Source: Chlorops oryzae (Eukaryota > Arthropoda > Insecta > Diptera > Chloropidae). Taken from it: a DNA stretch of 64,000 nucleotides. Below the pieces are notes generated by a model. The model saw nothing but the letters and a program-made list of their open reading frames with translations, ran no database searches and had not been told where the DNA came from. The position numbers and the translations under genes were made by a program. The stretch lies in contig CM035807.1 of NCBI GenBank assembly GCA_020466095.1, positions 105,886,227-105,950,226 on the forward strand. Reading direction: 5' to 3'. Within the stretch, counting starts at the first letter, position 1. Every line of letters begins with the position of its first letter. Of the stretch, positions 1 through 10,607 are shown one piece after another.

Positions 1-1355
1 TCTTAAAAACACTGAAACTTCGACCACGATTTTCTTCATTTGTTTTTCTTTTGTAAAAAAGAAGCTCATTTAATGCTTTGCTACTCCTCTGCTTTAAAAG
101 CTCTTATGCAAAATGCAAAGGGAAAAAAACAATTTTTTTTTTTTTTTATCGAAAATCAGTAGTAAACGTGACAGGGACTACGTCTATTGCCTGGTTTTAT
201 GCTCAAACATTAACCTATTTCAGATAGTTGTATTATGCCACGTAGACCAGCTCACAGGAGCACAAAAAAAAAAAAAAAATAAATAAATAAAAATAAACGG
301 AAAAACAACTTTAACGCACTTTACTTGCCAGCTTCTGCCATTTGCGATAGAACCGCAACCATACACACACACACACACACACATACAGAGAGATCCGTAC
401 ACGTAAGTTATTCCTTCGTTTAATGCCCGGCAGTGTTGCTTACCATATCGACACCACAAATCAATTCGCATTCAACATAAACCTCGCACTGCCACTGAAA
501 TCGACTGACAGCCCTTTGGGCAAAAGAAAACCAGGCGAAAAAAAACCGTAAAAATAGAGTGCTTGTGTGTACAAGTGTGCGTGTTGTTGTGTGGGAGAGC
601 GAGAGAGAGGGAGAATGAGAAAAAAAAATGTATATGTATATAAATCGACAATATAAATAAAACAAGTCGAACGCTGAGTGCTCGGAAAGTGTAAAAAAGT
701 GCAACACGTTTTAGCCGTTGCAATGTAAATCGTCGAAGATATCAGGCGCCCGAGATCAGCGTGTGCATTTGTTCGGCATCTGCCGACGTTAAAGCTGCGT
801 GCGTGTGTGTGTGCGCGCGCGCGCTTAAGTAATCCGTTTTTTATAGTGGCAGGCTCAATGGCTGTACTGTCAACAGCTCAGTTTGAACTTAGTGCGCTAG
901 AAAATATATTGGAAGTTTCGAAATGTGCTTAGTGTGTAGGTGCAAACGATACTGATGTTTTCCCCCATCCCGACGAACTGCTGCAGGGCTGTATGGATTT
1001 TTTAGGATTTTTGATGAAATCTATGGATTTTCATTGTACCTGTAACACGAAGCTTAATGCCGCGGGGCCAGTTTTTCAACTTCTCAACTGAAGAAAAAGA
1101 TAACGTAGAGAGAAAGCATAAAAGAGGCAAAAAAATAAAAATCAACTAGGATTTTCTTAAACTTTTACGATGCGGAAAAATAACTTTTATCAGTGTGAAA
1201 ATATCTTAGATATTGTTGAAAAAGTTAATGTTAATATAAATATCCTTAAAATTCTTTTGTTTCACATTGAGGGTCGTAGTTTTCAACTCGACTTTAGAGC
1301 TTCGAAAGTTTAAATTTTTGAATAAACAGTATTCTTTTTGTCTTCATGCCAGTTT
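1..1355. other. Noncoding DNA with simple repeats
   Basis: No gene is visible. The stretch holds a poly-T run at 130-147, an A run near 266-282, an (AC)n run at about 362-383, a purine GAGA-rich patch at about 594-624 and a compound GT/GC run at 799-824. The short minus-strand frames here read through the CA repeat and T runs and have no family resemblance. Confidence 0.7.
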
Positions 1356-1357
1356 TA

Positions 1358-2032
1358 CCCAGTAAAAAATAGGATTACTCAAAGATTAATCTTGGATTAC
1401 TCCTTTTGGAGCAATGGATTACTCCTCAAATCTCCGAGCCTCATGTATTTTGTACTCCTTTGTAGCATTGCATGTCCTAACGGGCGAGCAATCCTTTTGA
1501 GCTCCCAATGGAGATCAAAAAGACTTACTCTTTATGACCTCCGAATGGAGGACAAGTAGAGTAATAGCAAATGGTGAGTAATCCTTTAAATCTCCTGAAT
1601 GAGCAAAAATTGAGTAATATTTTGTAGCTCCTGAAGGAGCACAAAATAGAGTAATATTTTGTTATTAATTAATTTTTCGATTTTTGAGTATTTTTATATT
1701 ACCTAAATAATACCAATTTTTTAAAATAATTATTTCCCGCTTTTGATTCTCCTGTTGTGGGGTTTGAACCACGGATCTCTCCATTCCTAGTCAAGTGTTC
1801 ACCCTCGCCACCGTGTTTGCCAAATCGAAAGTATGGGAATTTTTTTCATTTAAAAATTTGAAATCAAATTTAATTTAATTTTATATTGATTTCTGATTGC
1901 TCGCTTATGCTCCGAATGGATGAAAAAGTCATTACTCCTTCAATTCTCCATTCAGGATTGCTCCGAATGGATGAAAAAGTCATTACTCCTTCACTGCTCG
2001 ATTTAGGCATTTCTCCTAAATTTTTTACTGGG
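1358..2032. mobile_element. 675-bp MITE, CCCAGTAAAAAAT termini, TA target duplication
   Basis: The ends form a terminal inverted repeat (CCCAGTAAAAAAT on the left, ATTTTTTACTGGG on the right), and a TA dinucleotide flanks each end (1356-1357 and 2033-2034). That fits a Tc1/mariner-like TA insertion, although the superfamily is not proven. There is no transposase frame. Both outer parts are packed with one short word in both orientations, GGATTACTCC / GGAGTAATCC and variants, mixed with CTCCGAATGGAG-type palindromes. The centre is AT-rich and holds a tRNA-like module on the minus strand. The middle (about 1740-1870) is similar to the middle of the element at 31241-31993, although the word arrays of the two differ. 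Confidence 0.85.
1750..1827 (-). other. tRNA-like module inside MITE
   Basis: Read on the minus strand, this stretch contains GGTTCAAACCC, a good match to the Pol III B-box consensus GGTTCRANNCC. It lies about 45 nt downstream of GGTGGCGAGGGTGAACACTTGACTA-type sequence in the position of a D-arm and anticodon arm (written here in short words: GGTGGCGAGGGTG, then CTTGACTAGGAA). The anticodon stem does not pair properly, so it is not a functional tRNA. It is clearly similar to the module at 31776-31855. It could be a captured tRNA or SINE head. Confidence 0.6.
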
Positions 2033-2034
2033 TA

Positions 2035-3982
2035 CTCAATCAAATACCTTTGCTGTAGTTGAATTTTTTTTTAAATTTTCATATAAAATTAATAAGCCTA
2101 GTTTAAAATCTCCTAAAGACTATCATTTGAAAGTTGAAACCTCTAAACTATGTTGAAGACTATGAGCCCGAAATAAATATTTTGCCAGCATTTTCTAAAA
2201 TCCCTTTTAAATATATCCTCTGCTAAAATGTGTGCTCAGCTGGAAGCTTTGACGTTCGCAGTGAAGTTGGCTGTGACATTTTAACTGTCACAATACAGTA
2301 AACATTCAAGTGGTCCATTCTAAGTGACAGTCCACTTAAGGTGACCTTGCCTTACGTATTTTTAGCTAGAGATAAATTTAAAAACAGATTTTCGAAGACT
2401 TTGGGAATTGCCCAATTGAATTTCAGTCTCATATTTATTTATCCTAATTAGAATTATCCTAAATAAAATAATATAATAAAATAAAATAATCGGAAACCAT
2501 TTTGTGAATTGAAAATCATTTTAACTTACCCGAAAATATGTACCTGTTTACCCGCTATTCAAAGAACGATTTAAAATCCACTCATATTGCATTTCTATTT
2601 ATTTGAACTTTAAATTAATAATTCGTTTAACTCGTTCATAAGGAAATATTTTCGCCTCGCATAAAATCCTCTTTGAATGCCATTGAGAGTCCTTTCGATG
2701 TAAATGTTCTGTACATAAATGGCATAAAAACGCATTTAAATGCAAATAGAGAGCCGTTTGAAGCCGCTGTGTTGATATAAAGCTTGTTATTCTGATCGTT
2801 GAATTCTGTATCCCGAATGCTGTACATGCAACAATTACCGTGAATCAGCGGCTTACGCTAAAAGGATAAGGCAATCAAATTGTTGTATTTACCATGTTTC
2901 AGTCATGCGAAATGGATATGCGTTTGAAATGGTATAAGCCTTAGAACGACACGAATTCACACGAATAGACAAACAAGAAGATTAGAGAGTCCAAATGTGG
3001 CCCGCGTGCCCGTCCGCCCGATTGCTTGCTGCTTGCTTGCCTGAGGACATTAGATGGGCGTGAAAGTGTGTATAAAATAAAAGCAAGAGCAACAAATTGT
3101 TTTGCGAAATATCCGCCCCATGGGATCACATCTTACTGTACCACGTCCTTATACCCTTGCTCATCATAATCATAATAATATTAATAAACATAAAAATTCA
3201 TGTTTTCAAGCGAATTGATGCGTTTGAATGTGAAGCAGCACGCGCGACCCATTGTTTTTCTTACTTAATTGAAGTTTCACACTCGCATTTTTTTTGTAGC
3301 ATGCTTCTAGGGATGATTGTTGCTTCAATCGTCGTCTTTTGTGCGAGCTTCTTCTTCGTTGTGGTTACCTGAATTTTCTTGTTTTACTTCTCTCTTTTAG
3401 TTTTCTGTTCTTGTTATAAGCAATACTGTGGCCTCATCAGAAATGCTTGAATAAACGAATACTTTAATCCCAGCTCACGTCCAGGCAACTGTAGGTAAGA
3501 GAGTAGTTTGGTGTGCGTGGGAAATTCTTTTAGTGAACTTTAACTTTTGGCTTATGCACACGTTTGAAATGTTTTGTTTTTCTTCTTCTTCGTCGTTGTA
3601 GGATTTTACGCTAAAAGCTTTGGGAGAATTCGTAAGTTTGCTAAGGGATTCGGACGAATCGTCAAATATTCATTTTAAGACAGCTGCGATTAGAAATTCT
3701 TTTGCAAATTTTTTTGATGTTCTGCTGTTCCGGTTTTTTTTTTTTTTTGCTCAAAGGAATGCTTTTCTTTTCTCAAATTAATAATGCGAAAATATTTTCC
3801 TCATGTTGAAGGTTCGTTCGTTTTCTATGAATTGATTAAGAAGTGGCGAGAAGTGAGAAAGCTAAAGTCAGCTTCAATTTGAATACGTCCACTATCCCGA
3901 AGAGGTTTGAGTGGCAGCTATCTATCAAATAAATAGTCATGATCGACCTACGTCTTAAATTTGAAGGCTCTGCTATAATTTT
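2035..3982. other. Noncoding DNA, nothing recognised
   Basis: AT-rich sequence without a supported gene. A segment near 2187-2205 (TTTCTAAAATCCCTTTTA) is close to one arm of the hairpin at 58953-59088 and may be a remnant of the same repeat. A T run lies at 3736-3750. Confidence 0.6.
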
Positions 3983-4460
3983 TGGGCGTGTCCATGGGTG
4001 TAACTGTGGGATATGTCTCCCCTAGACTTTCACCAGAGTACCAGATAAAAAATTTCTCTTATTATGGATCACTTAACCAATCCTTACCTCTTTTCGAATT
4101 CGCTCATGCTCCTTCTAAAGTGTGGCTATGTGATCTCAGAGCCTTTCTGCAGGCATTTCAGTCTATTGCTGAGACCCATACTTTGCTGATATGTTTTCAT
4201 CTGACAGGTGAGCGAATTTTTCGGTCTGCCTGTACTCAGTGAAGTGCACTCTCTGCTGAAACAGTGTTGGATATTCAATTTGTGGCGGGGTTCTCCGCAT
4301 TGCCATCGCATCTGCCTAACAAAACCTCTGGGCCAAAAACACCGATGCATCCAATGTCTATATAGCTTCAGCTTTCCATTCTGATTAGGAGTTACGGGGA
4401 TTAATTTTAGATGTTACAAGATCTGCACAGAGCTGATGTACCTACTCTGCTGAAGCCGGG
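3983..4460 (+). mobile_element. Diverged, 5'-truncated mini-me-like repeat
   Basis: The left part (GGGCGTGTCC, then GGGATATGTCTCCC) corresponds to GGGCGTGGCAGTTGGCGGATG at 49535 in the full element at 49059-49827, given here as matching words GGGCGTGGC and ATGTCTCCC. The right end (GTTACAAGATCTGCACAGAG, ending in GCCGGG at 4460) corresponds to GTTACAAGATTTGCACAAAA and GCTGGG at the 3' end of that element. The left terminal repeat is missing. The frames found here (3982-4242 plus, 4126-4350 minus) are repeat sequence rather than genes. Confidence 0.6.
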
Positions 4461-5396
4461 CATAAAAAGCTTTATTTGTAGTTTAACTGTTCCATGTCTT
4501 CCTTTTTAAAGTAAAATCTCAAACTATCTATTACAATGTGTTACTGAAAATTCTTTTGAAAATCCTTGACCTGACTTGCATGCATTAACTATTTTCATTG
4601 ATTCCTTTTTTGCTTCTGAAACTGAAAAGGGTCTCTAAAAAATGGCAAAAGCAAAGCTTAAGCATTAGAAAGAAAATACATTTCGACCAAATTAGAGCTC
4701 TAATGAATACAGAAACATAAAAGAAGTACAAGAACAAAAGGCTTGTTCCCTTCATTGTTTTACTCGACTCTCCAAGTGTTTTTTTTTGTGTGTTTGTTTT
4801 GTTTCTTGGAAAATGGCAGTGTTTCAATTGCCTTTAGAGTTCTCTGTACATCTGATATACGTGAACATTTGAAAAGCTAACAAAGGCTTCTATCAAACAC
4901 ATATCCTTTTAGCCGAATCAATAGCAAATTGAAAACGAGCATGAGTTGAGTATGAGTCTGTCAAAGATGAGCAAATAAGATTTACGCACTCGAGTAAGTA
5001 GACACAAAATAGAAAGGTGAAATTCTATTGAAATCCCAAGCTAAGCTCGGCTAAAAGAAACGTTTCCTTGCCTTTTGGGAAATAATACAAAAGACTTAAA
5101 ACGGCTTAACGAGCACCTGTCTATTTTAATTTCCTTTTTTGAGAACACTTTAGGTAAGTCAGAAACAAAGAGCAAACCTTTTGGGTTTTCTTACATAATT
5201 AAACGTTTCTTTGTACGAATTACCGAACGTTTTCGAAGAAACGTTCTTTGTGACGATAATGAAGAAAGAGAATAATGAATAGGACTCTCTTCCAAAAGAA
5301 AAAAGTTTCCATTCTCCCGAAAGAATAAACTTTTGGTTAAGTAATGGGTAGGGCAACAGAAAATATTTGTAAAGGTAATTAAAAAATATTTTTTAC
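4461..5396. other. Noncoding DNA with a short hairpin
   Basis: No gene is supported. The interval holds the hairpin at 5202-5245, and the words AGAAACGTTTC and CTTTTGG recur around it, so this may be an old fold-back repeat. Confidence 0.5.
5202..5245. repeat. Perfect 10-bp inverted repeat
   Basis: AACGTTTCTT at 5202-5211 and AAGAAACGTT at 5236-5245 are perfect reverse complements separated by 24 nt. Related half-sites (GAAACGTTTC near 5058) lie nearby. It could be part of a decayed MITE just left of the transposon at 5401. Confidence 0.6.
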
Positions 5397-5757
5397 ATAT
5401 GGGCATTTCCACCGAAAGGTCCACCTGCACAAAAAAACTAAAAGTTATTGAAACCATTTTGTTTTACCATATTTTTATAAGGAAGCAATCATATTTAACT
5501 AATTTAAAAACACTTTACCTTTATTCATATCCCATTTCGAGATATTCGAATGCAAAGTCGAGCAAATGAAAATTTTCTTAATTAGAGATTTTACTGCATG
5601 TTTAGTTTTGATAAAATTTCATAAATGGAGACATTATGCATTGATTTTTGGCCTCATAATTCTTTCTAGGGGTACAAAGAGTCAAAAAAGAATGCATAGG
5701 AAACTATGCAATCGAAAATAACGGTACATTTTTCATTTTCATTATTGCATTTTTCGA

Positions 5758-6895
5758 TGTCCCGTGCGACATGAAAAAACAACACTTGTTATCATAGCAT
5801 CGAAAGTAGTTGAAGTAGGCTCACCAAATTTTGATTCCAAACAGCGACTTAGTATACAATTAAAACATTTAAAAAAATCGCAGCAAAATCAGAAGATTCG
5901 AGATCGTAGTCAACACTTAAAGTTTGTCCCGTGCGACATCGTAAGTATGAAATTAAAAAAAAATTATTAATAAATGATTTTATTAAACAATCAGAATGTC
6001 CCTCAGTAGAATTGAATTTTTTTGCAAGCTCACATGGAAAGGGAGCCGTCGATGGAGTCGGAGCAGTAATTAAAAGGAAAGTCTGGCAGATAACAAAATC
6101 TAAAAATGTTGTTACACCCGATGCATTTTCTTTTTATCAATGTGCACAACATAGCATAAATGGGATTCAAATATATAATTATATGCCATCCGATGAAATC
6201 AAAAAGCAAGAAATGTCCTACAATTTTGACGAAAAATGGCGCGAAGTAAGAAGCATTCCAGGGATATCCCAGTTGCACTTCTTTTGTTGCGATGGTGTAT
6301 TTATAAAAGCAGCAAGAACTGCTTATTCGGAAAAACAAACTGTTTCTGTTATTCCTGATAACACTTCCACTTAATTTTTTTTTATTATTGTATTAAATGG
6401 TACAAAACACCTCAATAAATACATTGAATTTTTCTTTTTTAATTTAAAAAAATTTTTGCTCATGTTATTTATGTATAATTTCGTAAAAAGAGCAACAAAA
6501 AAGCAAAAATATCACTCTGGAAAAAAATGTCCCATGCGACCGAGATTAAAACTAAATTTAAAAGGAAGTATAAATCGGATTTGAGTAAAATCAAAGCCAG
6601 TTTTAAGGGATATCTATGCCCCACATTCTAAAATTTATCCTATCAAAATATTGCGTCAGGTTTCGCTGTAATCGGCATTTGAATTGTTGCCCCCGAAAAA
6701 AACTTCTGTTTTTGTCCCGTGCGAATGCCTTGCTTTTCTACAATTATTTTTAAAAATGAAATCTGGCCAAAATCAACCTTGGCACCAATTATACGGCTAA
6801 TAAAGATCTATAAGTTAAGCCACTCGTCAAAATTAAAAACCGTTATATTTTGACTTTTTTGTAGTTTAAATGCGTACGATTGTCCCGTTCGACAT
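5758..6895. repeat. Five dispersed copies of TGTCCCGTGCGACAT
   Basis: Copies start at 5758, 5925, 6528 (TGTCCCATGCGACC), 6713 (TGTCCCGTGCGAATG) and 6881 (TGTCCCGTTCGACAT, 5 bp from the right terminal repeat). All are on the same strand, and the word is nearly palindromic (TGTC...GACA). Repeated subterminal motifs of this kind often bind transposase; that role is inferred here. Their spread across the transposase-like frame is unusual. Confidence 0.75.
5910..6374 (+). pseudogene. C-terminal fragment of transposon-encoded protein (SHGKGxxDG motif)
   Basis: The frame is open from 5910 (TAG at 5907-5909) to TAA at 6372-6374 and has no ATG near its start, so it looks like an exon-like or truncated remainder. 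Counting from 5931 as residue 1, residues 29-49 contain NFFASSHGKG followed by AVDGVGAVIKR. The pattern W/NFFxxSHGKGxxDGxGGxxKR recurs, from memory, in many uncharacterised arthropod proteins that are transposon-derived, where the upstream part usually carries an SDG...QFK motif. That upstream part is absent here. The remaining protein, ending SDEIKKQEM...WREVRSIPGI, has normal amino-acid composition, unlike the low-complexity frames elsewhere. Lying between two matched terminal repeats, it is most simply the remnant of the element's transposase. Catalytic residues cannot be assigned from this fragment. Confidence 0.65.
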
Positions 6896-6913
6896 GAATG
6901 GAAATGCCCATAT

Positions 6914-9746
6914 TTAAAAAAAAAAAATAATTTTTTACTTTTCTCAAAAATATTCAAAAAAAATTCAAAGGCAATAAAATTGACTAAAAATTCTTCTAAA
7001 ATGGTTAACTTTTTAATATTAACTAATCCGTAGAGCACTCACGACCGCAAGGGCGGACGGATTAAGACCATTTCCCACCTTAGGCAGCTGTCTATGTTGC
7101 CTATTCGGTGATTCCGCCACTGAAAGACCGTTATCAAAACCTTCATTAAAATTAGAGAATTCAATACAAACGACTCAGTTCGACTGCGCTGCATTTTTAA
7201 TTTTTTACATTTATTTTTTTTTTCTGTACAGATATGATATATCGCACACTCTCTTTTAAGGTGACACAACTCAAAAATCGTCAATTTTCAGTTAACATGC
7301 GGAACTTGATCATAGTTCACCTCTCTACCTGCACGAAAAATTCTATTCCGTTTTTCTTATTATAAAACGCCGAGAAACCAAACCAAAACGGTGTATACTT
7401 GTGTTATTGAAAATTTAAAACTGAATACATACATAGTACACATAGTATTGTATGCTGAATAACTGCATGTAAAAACATTTATAAATTCAACCTCTCTCAG
7501 CTATAAGCACAAACGAAGAGCTCTTTCAAATTGAGTCGAACTCAAACTCCCGCTATGATCGCAAATATGTTCGAAGCATTTCATAGAGTCTTGCCTAAGT
7601 TGAGTCAAGCTCAAGCCTCAAGCCTTCAGTCTCGTTTTGTGCGCGCGGTTTTTCGGTCGGTTCGCGGAAGTGCCTTATGAAAGAAGTCGTTTGTTTTTTT
7701 TTTTTTTTTGCGTAGCGAGAGACATTGTATTTAGCAACACGTTGATTTGGTGAGTGTGTTATTTTTTATTTTTCTTTCTTTCAATTGATTGCGTTTGAAT
7801 GTGTTTTTTTTTTTTTTGCTTGGTTTTGTAATCTTTCGCTTTGTAGGTATGGAAGTGTTGGAACAACTTCCTTTGCCTATAACTTCTTTCTGTTTGAATG
7901 TGTTTTAATCCAGGTTTATTTTAATTACTCTTTTTCCATAAAAGGCACACGTATACGTTGTGTGAACAGAATTCACTAATACACGCTCACATGCCTGACA
8001 AGCATTTGATGTGTCTATACAGCGCATAAAGGTAACATTCAGGTATAGTTAACTTCAAGGAAAAAAAAGGACCGTAAAAAACGAGTCGCAGTAGTGGTCA
8101 AAATAAAAAAAAAAATGAGTTTCTGGAAAGCTGTCTTTACGTTTGCAAAAAGTATAAGCATTCGGCATTGTAAAAAATATTTTGATACAAAAAATAAATA
8201 TTAAAAAAAAAAAAATTCAAAGTAATTTTTTAAAATGTTTTTCGTAAATATTTTCTGTTGCCCTAGTAATGGATATCTTATCGTTGGGCCAAATACATAA
8301 CTAAAAAATTTCTATATACGAAATTTATTATGAAAAGCCTTGTAATGATGAAAGAAGATTTTTTTCAGAAAGTTTTTCCTTTATGAGGAGTTCACAAAAA
8401 AAAAAAAAAAAAAAAATTCTCACGAAAAAAATTAATAAGGTTTTGATCAAAACGAACGCACAAACACATATATGTATATATATAGAAAACACAAAGATGC
8501 TCTATCCGTATGCAGTGGATGCTTTTAAAAGAAGAACGTAAGTAGATAAATAGCCAGACGAGATTTAGCTCCACAGACATCCGCAGACAAACAACTTTTG
8601 GGCAGTTATCCCGGTTACTTTGCTTCTTTTTATGCTTCTCATTCATTCATTCATTCTATTTTCTATTTTCATTTCTCGGTAGTATTAAAGAATTCTTCTT
8701 TTCGCTCTAGCTTTGTTTCGCTTGCTTTTTTGGCAAAGATTGATGACTTTGTTGGCACCCACAATGTCGCCTCGAAACGGATCAGTCCGTTGCGTATGTA
8801 TTTCCCAATTTTTGGAGCATCTAAAGTGGCAAGCTACCAATCAGAGAGCGGAAGTAAGACGTTTGCAAGAATAAAGATGTAAAAAACGATAGTCGTATAC
8901 AGAGACAGACCGACAAACGCATACACACACACACACACACACACCGAGACTCACACACTCAAAATCGAGAAAATAAAAAGTTTTAAGCTTTTATTTTGAC
9001 ATGACGCCAAGACATTCCACCATCCAGAGGCTACGAATGGCTAGAACGACAATGTCCTTTTTTTTAAAGCGTCACGGTTTGCTTATTTGCTTTTTATTAT
9101 GTATGTGTAAGCGTAATTCAAATAACCGCATAAGTACGTACACAAGTGAGACTTGAATGGTTTCTCTCTCTATCTACGCTTGTGTAATACGGTTATGTAA
9201 TACCTACAGTTTTATTTTTATCAAATTTCTTTTATTTTCTCTATTTTTTCCTTCCTTTTGTGCATCGAACTTACCCGTGACCGATGAATAATAACGCTAA
9301 CAACGACAGTCGCCGTGATTGTTGTTGATTCGGATTCATTTGTTGCCAAAAAATTGGGTAATTTTAGAGATTTAAGCTCTCCGATCTATTTTGATTTGTG
9401 TGCATGTGCTATAGCACAAGCATAAATTCTCTTATTGTTATCTCTTCAGTTCATTATTTGCTATCCGATGAAATAAAAAAATGTTTTTCCCTTCAAAAGT
9501 CATTGTCTGATAACTGATCTCAAATGGAGCTACTTCATGAGCAAACCTCTTCTGGTCAATTGGAGGAGTACTGCTCCAATTTTTTGTGGTGCGCAGAGCG
9601 GGAAAACAAAAGCCGCATCTTTCATGAACATCCTTTGGATAAAATTTTTCCTGTACCTTTTGTTGATACTCTGAATGTAGTGGATTCCATCGATGAAATT
9701 TATAAACATCCGAGGAATACAATGAATTCACTGTATACCTCTCACT
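6914..9746. other. Noncoding DNA with simple repeats
   Basis: No host gene is recognised. The stretch at about 7040-7125 ends (minus strand) with CAGTGGCGGAATCACC, which looks like one end of a hAT-type element, but no partner end was found. T runs occur at 7689-7707 and 7803-7817, an A run at 8396-8415, and an (AC)n run at 8923-8944. Confidence 0.55.
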
Positions 9747-10607
9747 ATTTCTCTCACCACCTTTGTCATCATTTTCTCTCAGTATTACTCTTAATATTTC
9801 TCTTACTATTTCTCTCTCACTCTTTCTCGCACTCTCTGCCTCACTCTCTCTCACGCACTCTCTTTCGTGCTTTCTCTCCGCCTCTCTCCATCTCACGCCC
9901 TCGCTCTATCTCTCTTTTCCTCTCTGTTCCTCTAACTTCTTCTTTCTTGCTCTCTCTGGCTTTCTATTTCTTTCTTTTCCTCTCTTTTCCTCTCTCTTCC
10001 TCTCTCTTCCTCTCTCTTCCTCTCTCTTCCTCTCTCTTCTCTCTCTTTCTCTCTCTTCCTCTCTCTTGCTCTCTCTTCTCTCTCTTGCTCTCTCTTGCTC
10101 TCTCTTGCTCTCTCTTGCTCTCTCTTGCTCTCTCTTGCTCTCTCTTGCTCTCTCTTGCTCTCTCTTGCTCTCTTTGCTCTCTCTTGCTCTCTCTTGCTCT
10201 CTCTTGCTCTCTCTTGCTCTCTCTTGCTCTCTCTTGCTCTCTTTGCTCTCTCTGCTCTCTCTGCTCTCTTCTCTCTGCTCTCTCTTGTCTCTCTCTTGCT
10301 CTCTCTTGCTCTCTCTTCGCTCTCTCTTGCTCTCTCTTCGCTCTCTCTTGCTCTCTCTTGCTCTCTCTTGCTCTCTCTTGCTCTCTCTTGCTCTCTTCTC
10401 TCTGCTCTCTTCTTCCTGCTCTCTTCTCTCTCTTGCTCTCTCTTGCTCTCTCTTGCCTCTCTCTTGCCTCTCTCTTCCTCTCTCTTCCTCTCTCTTCTTC
10501 TCTTCCTCTCTCTTCCTCTCTCTTCCACTCTCTTCCACTCTCTTCGACTCTCTTCCATTCTCTTACTCCCTCTTCCACTCTCTCCGCTCTCCACTCTCCA
10601 CTCTCTG
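9747..10607. repeat. Giant polypyrimidine tract 1 with 8-bp period
   Basis: Over roughly 830 bp the plus strand is almost pure C and T. Its core (about 10060-10460) is a near-tandem array of the 8-mer CTCTCTTG, flanked on the left and right by arrays of CTCTCTTC and by CACTCTCT variants. The long frames on both strands (Ser/Leu-rich on plus, Arg/Glu-rich on minus) are by-products of the repeat. Homopurine-homopyrimidine DNA of this length can form triplex (H-DNA) and is a reservoir of GAGAG sites; any function here is inference. Confidence 0.95.

Larger units (their letters stand above)
5401..6909 (+). mobile_element. 1.5-kb DNA transposon with 4-bp TSD (ATAT)
   Basis: The ends are GGGCATTTCCA and TGGAAATGCCC (about 11 bp of inverted terminal repeat). 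They are flanked by ATAT on both sides (5397-5400 and 6910-6913), a 4-bp target-site duplication. Inside are five copies of a near-palindromic 14-bp motif, TGTCCCGTGCGACA, and a 147-codon transposase-like frame. The termini resemble those of the short elements at 31562-31741 and 45302-45505 (GGGCAATTCCATGAAT), which also have 4-bp TSDs, so this copy may be a less deleted relative of the element that mobilised them. The superfamily is not assigned. The element is too short for a complete modern transposase and is probably an internally deleted copy. Confidence 0.8.

Noticed and set aside
594..624. GAGA-rich patch as a promoter
   Set aside because: There is no initiator, TATA or downstream exon to support it, and similar purine runs are common in this window.
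9747..10607. CRISPR-like or satellite array
   Set aside because: The units are 8 bp with no spacers; a simple polypyrimidine repeat explains it.
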